Source: an uncultured Devosia sp. (lineage in GTDB: Bacteria > Pseudomonadota > Alphaproteobacteria > Rhizobiales > Devosiaceae). Taken from it: a DNA stretch of 10,814 nt. The notes under the pieces were generated by a model. The model searched no databases. It had not been told where the DNA came from and saw nothing but the letters and a program-made list of their open reading frames with translations. Numbering within the stretch: position 1 is the first letter of the stretch; every line of letters begins with the position of its first letter. The stretch lies in the NCBI GenBank assembly GCA_946480655.1, contig CAMLKN010000064.1, positions 1 through 10,814 on the forward strand, given 5' to 3'. Below are positions 1 to 6,581 of this stretch, in pieces. A program made the position numbers and the translations under genes.

Positions 1-63
1 CTTTGGTTGAACATGAAGTGAGCTTGCGCCCGTTTGCCGGACCTGTCCAGTCACCGCGTTGTC

Positions 64-86
64 ATGCACAGGCGGCTGTTGTGCAT
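64..86. repeat. 23-base dyad beyond potI
   Basis: The perfect 7-base arms ATGCACA and TGTGCAT flank a 9-base centre. The site lies in the gene-free left end of the window, about 65 bases past the potI stop. There is no T-run on either strand, so it does not look like an intrinsic terminator. It could be a regulator site for a gene left of the window, or chance. Confidence 0.3.
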
Positions 87-103
87 TCGCCACGGTGGGT
101 GCG

Positions 104-138
104 CTGCCGCCTCGTTCCCGACGCGGGCTAAGCGGCAG
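104..138 (-). terminator. Possible transcript-end hairpin after potI
   Basis: About 15 bases past the potI stop, outer arms CTGCCGC (104-110) and GCGGCAG (132-138) enclose an inner CCCG-ACG-CGGG stem (117-127). Together they form a 35-base two-part hairpin. No T-tract follows it in the potI direction, so a Rho-independent terminator is doubtful. It may instead protect the 3' end of the pot operon mRNA or be chance in GC-rich DNA. Confidence 0.3.
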
Positions 139-152
139 GGCGGCCAGTCACC

Positions 153-962
153 CTAAGCGCCGGAATTCTTGGGCTTTGAGCGCAGCTGGATGATGGTGGC
201 TGTCAGCACGCCCAGCGCCACGATGCCGATGATGATGGTGGCCAGCGCATTGACGTCGGGCGAGACACCGAGGCGCACCTTGGAGAAGATGACCATGGGC
301 AGGGTGGACGAGCCGGGGCCAGACACAAAGCTGGCAATGACCAGGTCGTCGAGCGACAGGGTGAAGCCGAGCAGCCAGCCCGAGACCAGGGCCGGGGCGA
401 TGATGGGCAGGGTCACGTCGAAGAAGGTGCGGAGTGGCGAGGCGCCAAGGTCCATGGCGGCCTCCTCGAGGCTGCGGTCGAAGTCTCCCAGTCGCGATTG
501 CACCACGACGCAGACATAGGCGGTGCAGAAGGTGGCATGGGCAATGACGATGGTGAGCATGCCGCGGCCCTGCGGCCAGCCCAGAATGCTTTCCATGGCC
601 ACGAACAGCAGCAGCAGGGCAAGACCAGTGATGACGTCGGGCATGACCAGCGGGGCCGAGACCATGCCGGAAAAGAGCGTCCGGCCGCGGAAACGGCGGA
701 AGCGGACCAGGGCCACGGCGGCCAGTGTGCCGAGGACGAGGGCAATGGTGGCCGCGAGCGCGGCGATCTGCAGGCTGAGCCAGGCGGCGCTCAGCATCTG
801 CGGGTCGCGGAACAGTTCGCCATACCACTGGACCGAAAAGCCGGACCAGACGGTCACGAGGCGGCTCTCGTTGAACGAGAAGATGACCAGCGAAACGATG
901 GGCGCATAGAGGAAGGAAAAGCCCAGGGCCGCCGCGATGGGAAGGAACCAGCCGCGCCGCAT
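153..962 (-). CDS. potI: Putrescine/polyamine ABC transporter permease PotI
   Basis: This is an inner-membrane permease subunit of a polyamine importer, 269 residues (E. coli PotI is about 281). Hydrophobic helices are seen at about 7-29, 58-86, 97-125, 135-155, 187-205 and 236-260. The EAA loop that docks on the ATPase is at about 166-186 (SLEEAAMDLGAS, then TLP). The stretch LSLDDLVIASFVSGPG (203-218) is very like E. coli PotI. The ATG at 962 was chosen because GGAG (970-973, minus) sits 7 bases upstream and the protein then begins MRRGWF before the first helix; extending to 1055 adds a Trp/Cys-rich shadow of potH. It is the last gene of the operon, and potH stops one base before this ATG. 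The family is clear; the substrate (putrescine versus another polyamine) is inferred from the whole operon. Confidence 0.93.
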   Translation of the reverse strand: MRRGWFLPIAAALGFSFLYAPIVSLVIFSFNESRLVTVWSGFSVQWYGELFRDPQMLSAAWLSLQIAALAATIALVLGTLAAVALVRFRRFRGRTLFSGMVSAPLVMPDVITGLALLLLFVAMESILGWPQGRGMLTIVIAHATFCTAYVCVVVQSRLGDFDRSLEEAAMDLGASPLRTFFDVTLPIIAPALVSGWLLGFTLSLDDLVIASFVSGPGSSTLPMVIFSKVRLGVSPDVNALATIIIGIVALGVLTATIIQLRSKPKNSGA

Positions 963-963
963 C

Positions 964-1917
964 TTACTTCTCCACCACCGCGCCCTGGGCGCGCTGCAAC
1001 AGCATGATCGGCACCACCACGACCAGCAGCATGGCCACCGCCACGGCGGCAGCACGCGGCCAATTGGTATTGGTGAAGAACTCGTCCCAGAGGACGCGGC
1101 CGATCATCAGGGTTTCGGGTCCACCCAGCAGCGAGGGAATGACGAATTCGCCGATGGCCGGGATGAAGACCAGCATGGAGCCGGCAATGATGCCCGGGAT
1201 CGACAGCGGCAGGGTGACGAAGAGGAAAGTGTGGATGGGCCGTGCGCCCAGATCCGCCGAGGCCTCGAAGAGGGAGACGTCGAGCTTCACCAGCGTCGTA
1301 TAGAGCGGCAGGATCATGAAGGGCAGGTAGGTATAGACGATGCCGACATAGACGGCGAAATCGGTCTGCATCATCACTAGCGGCTCGATGCCGAACAGGC
1401 CCAGGAACTGGTTGATGACGCCATTGCCGCGCATGAAGCCGGTCAGCGCATAGACGCGCAACAGGAAGGAGGTGAAGAAGGGCAGGATCACCAGCATCAG
1501 CAGGATATTGCGCCAGCGATCGGGGGCGCGGGCGATGGCATAGGCCATGGGATAGCCCACCAGCAGGGTGATCACCGTGGCGATGGCGGCGATGCGGATG
1601 GAGCTGAGATAGGCCGCGACATAGAGATTGTCGGTGAAGAGGCGAATGTAGTTGTTCAGGTGCAGGGTGAGCTGCACCGTGCCCTCCTCGGTGGTGAGGA
1701 GTGGCGAATAGGGCGGGCGGCCGAACTGCTTGGTGGCCAGCGAAATGCCGAAGACCACGGCCAGCGGGATGAGGAAGAAAACGAGAAGCCAGAGCACCGG
1801 CGCGGCCAGCACCAGCATGCGGCCGGTAATGCCGACCCGGGCGAGGCCCTTTTCCACGGCATTCCAGGGTTTGAGGCGCCGCGGCGGCGGAATGGTGGGA
1901 TCGTGGATCGCGGTCAT
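964..1917 (-). CDS. potH: Putrescine/polyamine ABC transporter permease PotH
   Basis: This is the second permease subunit, 317 residues, the same length as I recall for E. coli PotH. A cytoplasmic N-terminus of about 33 residues precedes helices at about 34-60, 104-127, 137-160, 188-210, 238-260 and 288-308. The EAA loop is at about 218-238 (EASADLGA followed by TLPLSIPG). The periplasmic segment after helix 1 (about 61-100) is long, as in this family. The ATG at 1917 overlaps the potG stop as ATGA and no strong Shine-Dalgarno sequence is seen, so translation is probably coupled to potG. The reading frame stays open far upstream through potG, but that part is a shadow and not a fusion. The protein should pair with PotI to form the pore for the substrate delivered by PotF. 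Confidence 0.93.
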   Translation of the reverse strand: MTAIHDPTIPPPRRLKPWNAVEKGLARVGITGRMLVLAAPVLWLLVFFLIPLAVVFGISLATKQFGRPPYSPLLTTEEGTVQLTLHLNNYIRLFTDNLYVAAYLSSIRIAAIATVITLLVGYPMAYAIARAPDRWRNILLMLVILPFFTSFLLRVYALTGFMRGNGVINQFLGLFGIEPLVMMQTDFAVYVGIVYTYLPFMILPLYTTLVKLDVSLFEASADLGARPIHTFLFVTLPLSIPGIIAGSMLVFIPAIGEFVIPSLLGGPETLMIGRVLWDEFFTNTNWPRAAAVAVAMLLVVVVPIMLLQRAQGAVVEK

Positions 1918-3065
1918 GACGTCAGCACCGAGCCGGCATCGGCGCCCCAGCTGACATAGACCTTTTCCTCCCAGGTGATGGCATCGGGATTGCCGCGCAC
2001 CGAATTGGTCTGGCTGACGCGCAGGCGTTTGCCGCTTTCGAGCAGGACCTGATAGACCGAGATGTCGCCCAGATAGGCGATTTCCTCGACCACGCCGGCC
2101 GTGACATTGGCGCCGTTGATGCCTTCGGGCTTTTCGCGGCTGAGGGCCATCTTTTCGGGGCGGATGGCCCACCACAGGATCTGGTCGGGGGCGCAGTCGA
2201 CGCCGTGACCGACATAGATATCGCAGCCCAGTTCGGCCGAGCGGATGCGCACATGGTCGGGTTCGTCCTCGGTGACGATGCCTTCCACCATGTTGACCGA
2301 GCCGATGAAGCCGGCCACGAAGCGCGAATTGGGGAATTCGTAGATATCGGTTGGCTCGCCCACCATGACGATTTCGCCCTGGTTCATCACCCCGATGCGG
2401 GTGGCCAGGGTCATGGCCTCTTCCTGGTCGTGGGTGACGACGATGAAGGTCACGCCGAGGCTCTCCTGGATTTTCACCAGTTCGAACTGGGTTTCCTCGC
2501 GCAGTTTCTTGTCGAGCGCGCCGAGCGGTTCGTCGAGGAGCAAAAGCTTGGGGCGCTTGGCGAGGGCGCGGGCGAGGGCGACGCGCTGCCGCTGGCCGCC
2601 GGAGAGCTGGTGCGGCTTGCGCTTGCCGTAGTCCTGGAGCTTGACCAGCGCCAAGAGCTCTTCGACGCGGGCATTGATTTCGGCGCGCGGCAGGCCGTCG
2701 CGCTTGAGGCCATAGGCAATGTTCTGCTCGACGGTCATATGCGGGAAGAGCGCATAGGACTGGAACATCATGTTGACCGGCCGGTTGTAGGGCGGCACTT
2801 CGGTCATGTCCTGGCCATCGATCTCGATCGTGCCCGAGGTGGGGGTTTCGAAGCCGGCCAGCATGCGCAGCAGGGTCGACTTGCCCGAGCCGGACCCGCC
2901 CAGCAGGCAGAAGAGCTCGGACTTGTAGATGTCGAGGGAGACGTCGTTGACCGCCAGCACGTCGCCGAATTTCTTCGAGACGTTCTTGATGCGGACGAAG
3001 GGCTTGTTGTTGGCGGTATCGCGCCACGGACGCGTATCGATCGCAAGCTGCGGTTTTTTTGCCAT
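1914..3065 (-). CDS. potG: Putrescine/polyamine ABC transporter ATP-binding protein PotG
   Basis: This is the cytoplasmic ATPase that powers the importer, 383 residues (E. coli PotG about 377). All nucleotide-binding motifs are intact: Walker A GGSGSGKST (56-64), Q-loop Gln102 in MMFQSYALFPHMTVEQN, signature LSGGQ (154-158), Walker B LLLLDEP with Asp178 and Glu179, D-loop ALD (183-185) and switch His212 in VVTHDQEEA. The C-terminal part from about 290, with WWAIRPEKM and AYLGDISVY, is a TOBE domain, which often has a regulatory role in these ATPases. An N-terminal tail of about 22 residues precedes the ABC fold. The ATG at 3065 lies about 20 bases past the T-tract of the upstream terminator; its Shine-Dalgarno (GAG) is weak. 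The stop overlaps potH by ATGA. The sequence is closer to PotG than to PotA by memory of both families. Confidence 0.94.
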   Translation of the reverse strand: MAKKPQLAIDTRPWRDTANNKPFVRIKNVSKKFGDVLAVNDVSLDIYKSELFCLLGGSGSGKSTLLRMLAGFETPTSGTIEIDGQDMTEVPPYNRPVNMMFQSYALFPHMTVEQNIAYGLKRDGLPRAEINARVEELLALVKLQDYGKRKPHQLSGGQRQRVALARALAKRPKLLLLDEPLGALDKKLREETQFELVKIQESLGVTFIVVTHDQEEAMTLATRIGVMNQGEIVMVGEPTDIYEFPNSRFVAGFIGSVNMVEGIVTEDEPDHVRIRSAELGCDIYVGHGVDCAPDQILWWAIRPEKMALSREKPEGINGANVTAGVVEEIAYLGDISVYQVLLESGKRLRVSQTNSVRGNPDAITWEEKVYVSWGADAGSVLTS

Positions 3066-3082
3066 GACGCTCTATGCCGTTC

Positions 3083-3114
3083 AAAAAACGGGATGGCGCG
3101 CGCGGCGCCATCCC
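3083..3114 (-). terminator. Intrinsic terminator/attenuator between potF and potG
   Basis: Read in the operon direction, just after the potF stop, the perfect 10-base arms GGGATGGCGC and GCGCCATCCC (3090-3099 and 3105-3114) enclose a 5-base loop. They are followed by G and six T (seen as A at 3083-3088). This is a textbook Rho-independent terminator inside the operon. Since potG starts only about 18 bases further on, it is likely a partial terminator that gives far more binding protein than transporter, or a barrier that protects potF mRNA from 3' decay. The structure is plainly visible; its efficiency is not known. Confidence 0.85.
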
Positions 3115-3127
3115 CGGATGATTAGTC

Positions 3128-4210
3128 TTACTGACCGGTCTTGATGCGGGTCCAGGTGCGGGTCAAGACCTCTTCGAACTCGGGCGAGTGCGCCGTGAGG
3201 GCGAAGGCATTGGCAACGGTCTCGGCGGGCGGGTAGATGCCCGGATTGCCCTTGACCTCTTCGGAGACGAACTCGGTCGCGGCCAGGTTCGGGTTGGCAT
3301 AGAAGACGTAGTCGGTGATGGCGGCGACGACTTCGGGCTTCATGATGTAGTCGATGAACTTGTGGGCATTTTCCGGATGCGGGGCATCGGCGGGAATGGC
3401 CAGCAGGTCCATCAGCGTGGCGGCGCCTTCCTTGGGAATGACATAGCCCACTTCGACGCCTTCGGCGGCATTGTCGGAGGCGATGAAGATGTCGCCCGAA
3501 TAGCCCAGCGCCAGGCAGATTTCGCCGTTTGCGAGGTCATCGATATACTGCGAGGAGTGGAAGTAGCGGATATGCGGCTTGATGGCGGTCAGGGTCGCTT
3601 CGGCCTTGGCCAGGTCTTCCTCGCTCTCGGAATTGGCATCAAGGCCGATATAGTGCAGCACCGTGCCCATGACCTCGGACGGGCTGTCGAGCAGGGCAAT
3701 GCCGCAACCGGCGAGCTTCTCGGCATTCTCGGGCTTGAACAGGATGTCCCAGCTGTCGACCGGGGTATCGGCGCCCAGGGCCTCGGTGACCTTGGCGACA
3801 TTGTAGCCGAGGCCAATGGTGAAGGTCATGTAGGGGATCGAATGGGCATTGTCCGGGTCGTGCTCGGCGGCGACGGCCATGACGGCGGGATCGAGATTGC
3901 CCAGATTGGTCAGCTTGGACTTGTCGAGCGGCAGAAGCAGGCCGGCCTGGACCTGGCGCTCGAGGAAGTTGCCGGTGGGCACGACGATGTCGTAGCCGGA
4001 ATTGCCGGCGAGCAGCTTGGCGTCGACGATCTCGTTATTGTCATAGACGTCGTAATTGACCTTGATGCCGGTCTCCGCCTCGAAATTGGCGATCGTGTCC
4101 TCGGCAATGTAGTCGGACCAGTTATAGACGTTGAGCACCGGCTCTTCCTGCGCAATAGCAGGGCTGGCGGCCAGTAGAGCGCCAATGGCAATGGCGAGCG
4201 ACGTTTTCAT
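3128..4210 (-). CDS. potF: Periplasmic putrescine/polyamine-binding protein PotF
   Basis: This is the periplasmic solute-binding protein of the importer, 360 residues (E. coli PotF 370). The signal peptide is Met1-Ala20 with lysine, a hydrophobic core and an AIA|Q cleavage site. The mature part begins EEPVLNVYNWSDYIAEDT, the PotD/PotF signature. By aligning with E. coli PotF from memory, Trp31 and Asp33 (WSD), Asp240 and Asp268 match its ligand-binding residues, and Cys169/Cys232 match its cysteine pair. Two aromatic pocket positions differ: Tyr237 where PotF has Trp244, and Leu266 where it has Phe276. NPGIYPPAE near 322-330 is also typical. The ATG at 4210 is fixed by the signal peptide and by AGGAG 9 bases upstream; the longer frame to 4291 would bury the signal. 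It is the first gene of potFGHI. Putrescine is the likeliest ligand, but the altered pocket leaves room for another polyamine. Confidence 0.93.
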   Translation of the reverse strand: MKTSLAIAIGALLAASPAIAQEEPVLNVYNWSDYIAEDTIANFEAETGIKVNYDVYDNNEIVDAKLLAGNSGYDIVVPTGNFLERQVQAGLLLPLDKSKLTNLGNLDPAVMAVAAEHDPDNAHSIPYMTFTIGLGYNVAKVTEALGADTPVDSWDILFKPENAEKLAGCGIALLDSPSEVMGTVLHYIGLDANSESEEDLAKAEATLTAIKPHIRYFHSSQYIDDLANGEICLALGYSGDIFIASDNAAEGVEVGYVIPKEGAATLMDLLAIPADAPHPENAHKFIDYIMKPEVVAAITDYVFYANPNLAATEFVSEEVKGNPGIYPPAETVANAFALTAHSPEFEEVLTRTWTRIKTGQ

Positions 4211-4218
4211 GATTGCAG

Positions 4219-4224
4219 TCTCCT
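4219..4224 (-). promoter_or_regulatory. Ribosome binding site of potF
   Basis: AGGAGA on the minus strand lies about 8 bases before the ATG at 4210. It decides between this start and the longer open frame, agreeing with the signal peptide. Confidence 0.75.
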
Positions 4225-4316
4225 GTGGGGACCATGGTGGAGGCGGTTGGTGTCCTTGCCGGACAGCCGGTTCGATGCGCCTGGGCGCCATCCGCGGAAA
4301 GAGCCGCGGCTCAACC

Positions 4317-4342
4317 CCGGGGCCTCATCTTTGAGACCCCGG
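4317..4342 (-). promoter_or_regulatory. Hairpin in potF leader or operator
   Basis: On the minus strand the arms are CCGGGG-T-CTCA and TGAG-G-CCCCGG around an AAGA loop. As RNA of the potF leader the T/G position is a U-G wobble, giving an unbroken 11-pair stem with a four-base loop. On the plus strand the same position is a C/A mismatch. It lies 107-132 bases before the potF start. It has no U-tract, so it is not a terminator. It could be a regulatory leader stem or a protein-binding dyad. Confidence 0.45.
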
Positions 4343-4510
4343 AAATGGGGAAAATGCCGGATATGAGGATGCCATGAAGGGGCGCCCGGAGGCGCTGGCG
4401 GCAGTCGCTGCAATCAGCCCGGAGCCGGGCGCGTATCGAGGCGCGGACGACGCGCCGTCAATGCTGGACCTGGTCAGCGAAGTGCCCTTTCCCTCTCTTA
4501 CCCAAGGCAA

Positions 4511-4537
4511 ATTATCGACAAACCCCGGGCCCGACAA
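4511..4537 (-). promoter_or_regulatory. Weak candidate promoter for potFGHI
   Basis: On the minus strand TTGTCG (4537-4532) and GATAAT (4516-4511) are 15 bases apart. The -10 is five of six to consensus, while the spacer is short and the -35 is only fair. If used, the potF leader would be about 290 bases long and would contain the 4317-4342 hairpin. Confidence 0.25.
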
Positions 4538-4651
4538 GGCTGTGAATGCCAAGTTTTTGCGGGGCTTGACCCGATCAGTGCCGGGGCGCACAAGCACCGC
4601 CAATGGGGTCGCCCGGGGCGGCCAGAACGTGATGTCGGAGCACAACGGGAA

Positions 4652-5587
4652 ATGAGCGCGAAGGCCTATCTGTCGGTATCGGGCGAGGTGAAGGCGGCGC
4701 TGGCCGCGGGCAAGCCTGTGGTGGCGCTGGAGTCCACCATCATCACCCATGGCATGCCCTATCCGCAGAACCTTGCCATGGCGCGCGAGGTGGAGGACGT
4801 GGTGCGCGCCAATGGGGCGGTTCCGGCGACCATTGCCATCATGGACGGTCGGCTCTGTGTCGGCGTCTCGGGCGAGGACCTCGAACGCCTCGCCGAGGAA
4901 GGCCACGCGGCCGCCAAGGCCAGCCGCCGCGACATGGCGAGCCTGCTGGCGCGCGGTGTCATGGCCGGCACGACCGTCGCCACCACCATGCAGATCGCGG
5001 CCCTGGCCGGCATCCGCATCTTTGCCACTGGCGGCATTGGCGGGGTGCATCGCGGCGCCGAGGACAGCTTTGATATTTCGGCGGACCTCGAGGAACTGGG
5101 CCGCACCCCGGTGGCTGTCGTCTGTGCCGGCGCCAAGTCGATCCTCGACATCGCCAAGACGCTCGAAGTGCTCGAAACCAATGGCGTGCCGGTGCTCGGT
5201 TTTGGCACCGAGGATTTTCCGGCCTTCTGGGCCCGGACCAGTGGTTTCAAGGTGGACCAGCGTGTCGACACGGCCGCCGATGTTGCCCGCATGCTGATGA
5301 TCCAGCACGACCTCAACATGGGTGGCGTGCTGATCGCCAATCCGATCCCCGAGGCGGATGCCTGGGAGGCCGCGGCCATTGAAGGTTTCATCGCCCAGGC
5401 GCTGGCTGACGCCGATGCGGAGGGCGTTAAGGGCAAGGCGACGACGCCGTTCCTGTTGCAGCGCATCTTCGAATTGACCGGCGGCAAGTCGCTCGAGAGC
5501 AATATCGCGCTGGTCAAGAACAACGCCAAGGTTGCGGCCCAGATCGCCGTGGCGCTGTCGGCCCAGCTGGCGTCGCGCCCTGCATGA
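4652..5587 (+). CDS. psuG: Pseudouridine-5'-phosphate glycosidase
   Basis: This enzyme cleaves the C-C glycosidic bond of pseudouridine 5'-phosphate to uracil and ribose 5-phosphate in the cytoplasm. The 311-residue protein has the family length. VALESTIITHGMPYP (24-38), FATGGIGGVHRGA (124-136) and CAGAKSILDI (158-167) are hallmark stretches. With a constant offset of four from E. coli PsuG (from memory), Glu27, Lys89, Asp145 and Lys162 match the catalytic Glu31, Lys93, metal-linked Asp149 and Schiff-base Lys166, so it should be active. The ATG at 4652 has only a weak Shine-Dalgarno (GGAG, 11 bases away), but the protein starts where the family starts. The stop overlaps the kinase start by ATGA, so the two are translated together. 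The promoter was not identified. Confidence 0.95.
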   Translation: MSAKAYLSVSGEVKAALAAGKPVVALESTIITHGMPYPQNLAMAREVEDVVRANGAVPATIAIMDGRLCVGVSGEDLERLAEEGHAAAKASRRDMASLLARGVMAGTTVATTMQIAALAGIRIFATGGIGGVHRGAEDSFDISADLEELGRTPVAVVCAGAKSILDIAKTLEVLETNGVPVLGFGTEDFPAFWARTSGFKVDQRVDTAADVARMLMIQHDLNMGGVLIANPIPEADAWEAAAIEGFIAQALADADAEGVKGKATTPFLLQRIFELTGGKSLESNIALVKNNAKVAAQIAVALSAQLASRPA

Positions 5588-6468
5588 GTGCTCGGGTTCT
5601 CGTCGTCGGCGACGTGATGACCGACATTATCGTCCGGCCGGAGGGGCCCATCGTGCCGGGTTCGGACCGGCGGGCCGAGATCCGCAACCGGCCCGGTGGC
5701 TCGGGGGCAAACCAGGCCGTCTGGCTGGGTGCGGCTGGCGCCGATGTGCTGTTCGCGGCGCGGGTCGGGGCGGACGAGCGGGCCATGTACGAGAACTATT
5801 TTCGCGGACGCGGGGTTGTCCCGGCGCTGGGCGGGGACAAGGACCTGCCCACCGGCGTGCTGGTGACCATTGTCGATCCTTCGGGCGAGCGCAGTTTCCT
5901 CACCGACCGGGGTGCCAATCTCAATCTGGGCGAGGACGACCTCGGCGAGAGCCTGCTCGACGGGGTCGGGCTGGTGCTGGTGTCAGGCTACAGCTTCTTT
6001 GCCACCGGGCCGCGACTGGCCGTGCAGGACCTGCTCGCGGCAGCGCGGCGCCGGGGCGTGCCCATTGCCGTTGACCCGGCCTCGACGGGCTTTCTGGCAG
6101 AGGTGGGCGCCAGTGTGTTCCGCGACTGGGTGGGCAAGGTGGACTGGCTGTTTGCCAACGAGGCCGAGGCCGAGCTGCTGACCGGCGAAGCTGATTTTGA
6201 CGCACAGATGCGCAATCTGGGCACGCAGTTCGCCCATGTGGTGATCAAGCGCGGCCGTTTCGGCGCGGCCCTGGGTGGGCGCGATGGCGTCATCCAGAGC
6301 CATCCGGCGCCGATCGTCAGGGTGGTGGACACGACAGGCGCGGGCGATGCCTTTGCCGCCGGGTTCGTCGCGGCCCTCTTGCGCGGCGAGCCGCATGCGG
6401 CCTGCCTTGAGGCCGGGATAGCCGGAGGCGCAAAAGCCGTGCAATTCGTGGGTGGCCAGCCGCAATAG
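5584..6468 (+). CDS. psuK: PfkB-family kinase, probable pseudouridine kinase
   Basis: This 294-residue ribokinase-fold (PfkB) sugar/nucleoside kinase begins SARVLVVGDVMTDII. It has the N-terminal GG signature RPGGSGANQAVWLGAAGA (36-53), the NEAEAELLTG motif (192-201) and the C-terminal signature DTTGAGDAF (249-257), where GAGD forms the anion hole and Asp255 is the catalytic base. The family alone does not fix the substrate. Its 4-base ATGA overlap with psuG strongly suggests it phosphorylates pseudouridine to pseudouridine 5'-phosphate for the glycosidase. There is no Shine-Dalgarno of its own, consistent with translational coupling. E. coli has the same pair with the kinase gene first; here the glycosidase comes first. 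A ribose or other nucleoside kinase is the main alternative. Confidence 0.85.
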   Translation: MSARVLVVGDVMTDIIVRPEGPIVPGSDRRAEIRNRPGGSGANQAVWLGAAGADVLFAARVGADERAMYENYFRGRGVVPALGGDKDLPTGVLVTIVDPSGERSFLTDRGANLNLGEDDLGESLLDGVGLVLVSGYSFFATGPRLAVQDLLAAARRRGVPIAVDPASTGFLAEVGASVFRDWVGKVDWLFANEAEAELLTGEADFDAQMRNLGTQFAHVVIKRGRFGAALGGRDGVIQSHPAPIVRVVDTTGAGDAFAAGFVAALLRGEPHAACLEAGIAGGAKAVQFVGGQPQ

Positions 6469-6478
6469 TGCGTCCTCC

Positions 6479-6494
6479 GCGCGGCGAGCCGCGC
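6479..6494 (+). terminator. Possible terminator hairpin after psuK
   Basis: GCGCGG-CGAG-CCGCGC starts about 10 bases past the psuK stop and forms a short GC stem with a four-base loop. The following bases are C-rich with few T, so intrinsic termination would be weak. Confidence 0.3.
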
Positions 6495-6527
6495 TCCCCG
6501 CCTTCCTGCCATGCAGACGCGCCGGGG

Positions 6528-6555
6528 TTGACGTATAGGTCAATAGCCCTATGTC
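6528..6555 (+). promoter_or_regulatory. Promoter with overlapping dyad operator before the MDR gene
   Basis: TTGACG (6528-6533) could be a -35 and TATGTC (6550-6555) a loose -10, 16 bases apart, giving a start near 6562 and a leader of about 20 bases. The -35 is also the left arm of TTGAC-N6-GTCAA (6528-6543), a perfect dyad and a plausible repressor site. No regulator gene is adjacent. The promoter is tentative; the dyad is plain. Confidence 0.4.
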
Positions 6556-6570
6556 AGCGGCACAACATAC

Positions 6571-6575
6571 AGGAG
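6571..6575 (+). promoter_or_regulatory. Ribosome binding site of the MDR gene
   Basis: AGGAG lies 6 bases before the ATG at 6582. It fixes this start over the frame that stays open back to the psuK stop. Confidence 0.8.
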
Positions 6576-6581
6576 CTGGCC

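Larger units (their letters stand above)
4211..4651. other. Divergent potF-psuG intergenic region
   Basis: These 441 bases carry no gene I can support. They hold the leaders and promoters of two divergent operons. Dyads seen are GAGCCGCGGCTC (4301-4312), a 26-base near-perfect dyad (4317-4342), GCCCGG-AG-CCGGGC (4417-4430) and GGCGCG-GACGA-CGCGCC (4440-4456). A 93-codon open frame (4374-4655) is preceded by GAGGA and ends in an ATGA overlap with psuG, but it resembles no family I know. The stretch from about 4485 to 4560 is richer in A and T and is the likeliest promoter zone. Confidence 0.5.

Noticed and set aside
964..3111. A 715-codon minus-strand frame suggesting an ATPase-permease fusion
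   Set aside because: Only the part from 1917 down to 964 is a real protein (PotH). The upstream part is an alternative frame of potG with an Arg/Pro/Ala-rich composition, and potG has its own intact motifs.
2205..3125. Long plus-strand open frame opposite potG
   Set aside because: Its His/Gly/Asp-rich translation mirrors the codons of potG on the other strand; potG has clear ABC ATPase motifs.
3188..4177. 329-codon plus-strand frame opposite potF
   Set aside because: It is a shadow of potF. Composition is Gly/Asp/Val-rich without family features, and there is no ribosome site.
4211..4291. N-terminal extension of PotF
   Set aside because: It would place 27 polar residues before an excellent signal peptide; the AGGAG site supports the start at 4210.
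4566..4594. TTGACC as the -35 of a psuG promoter
   Set aside because: No acceptable -10 hexamer lies 16-18 bases downstream (CACAAG or ACAAGC at best).
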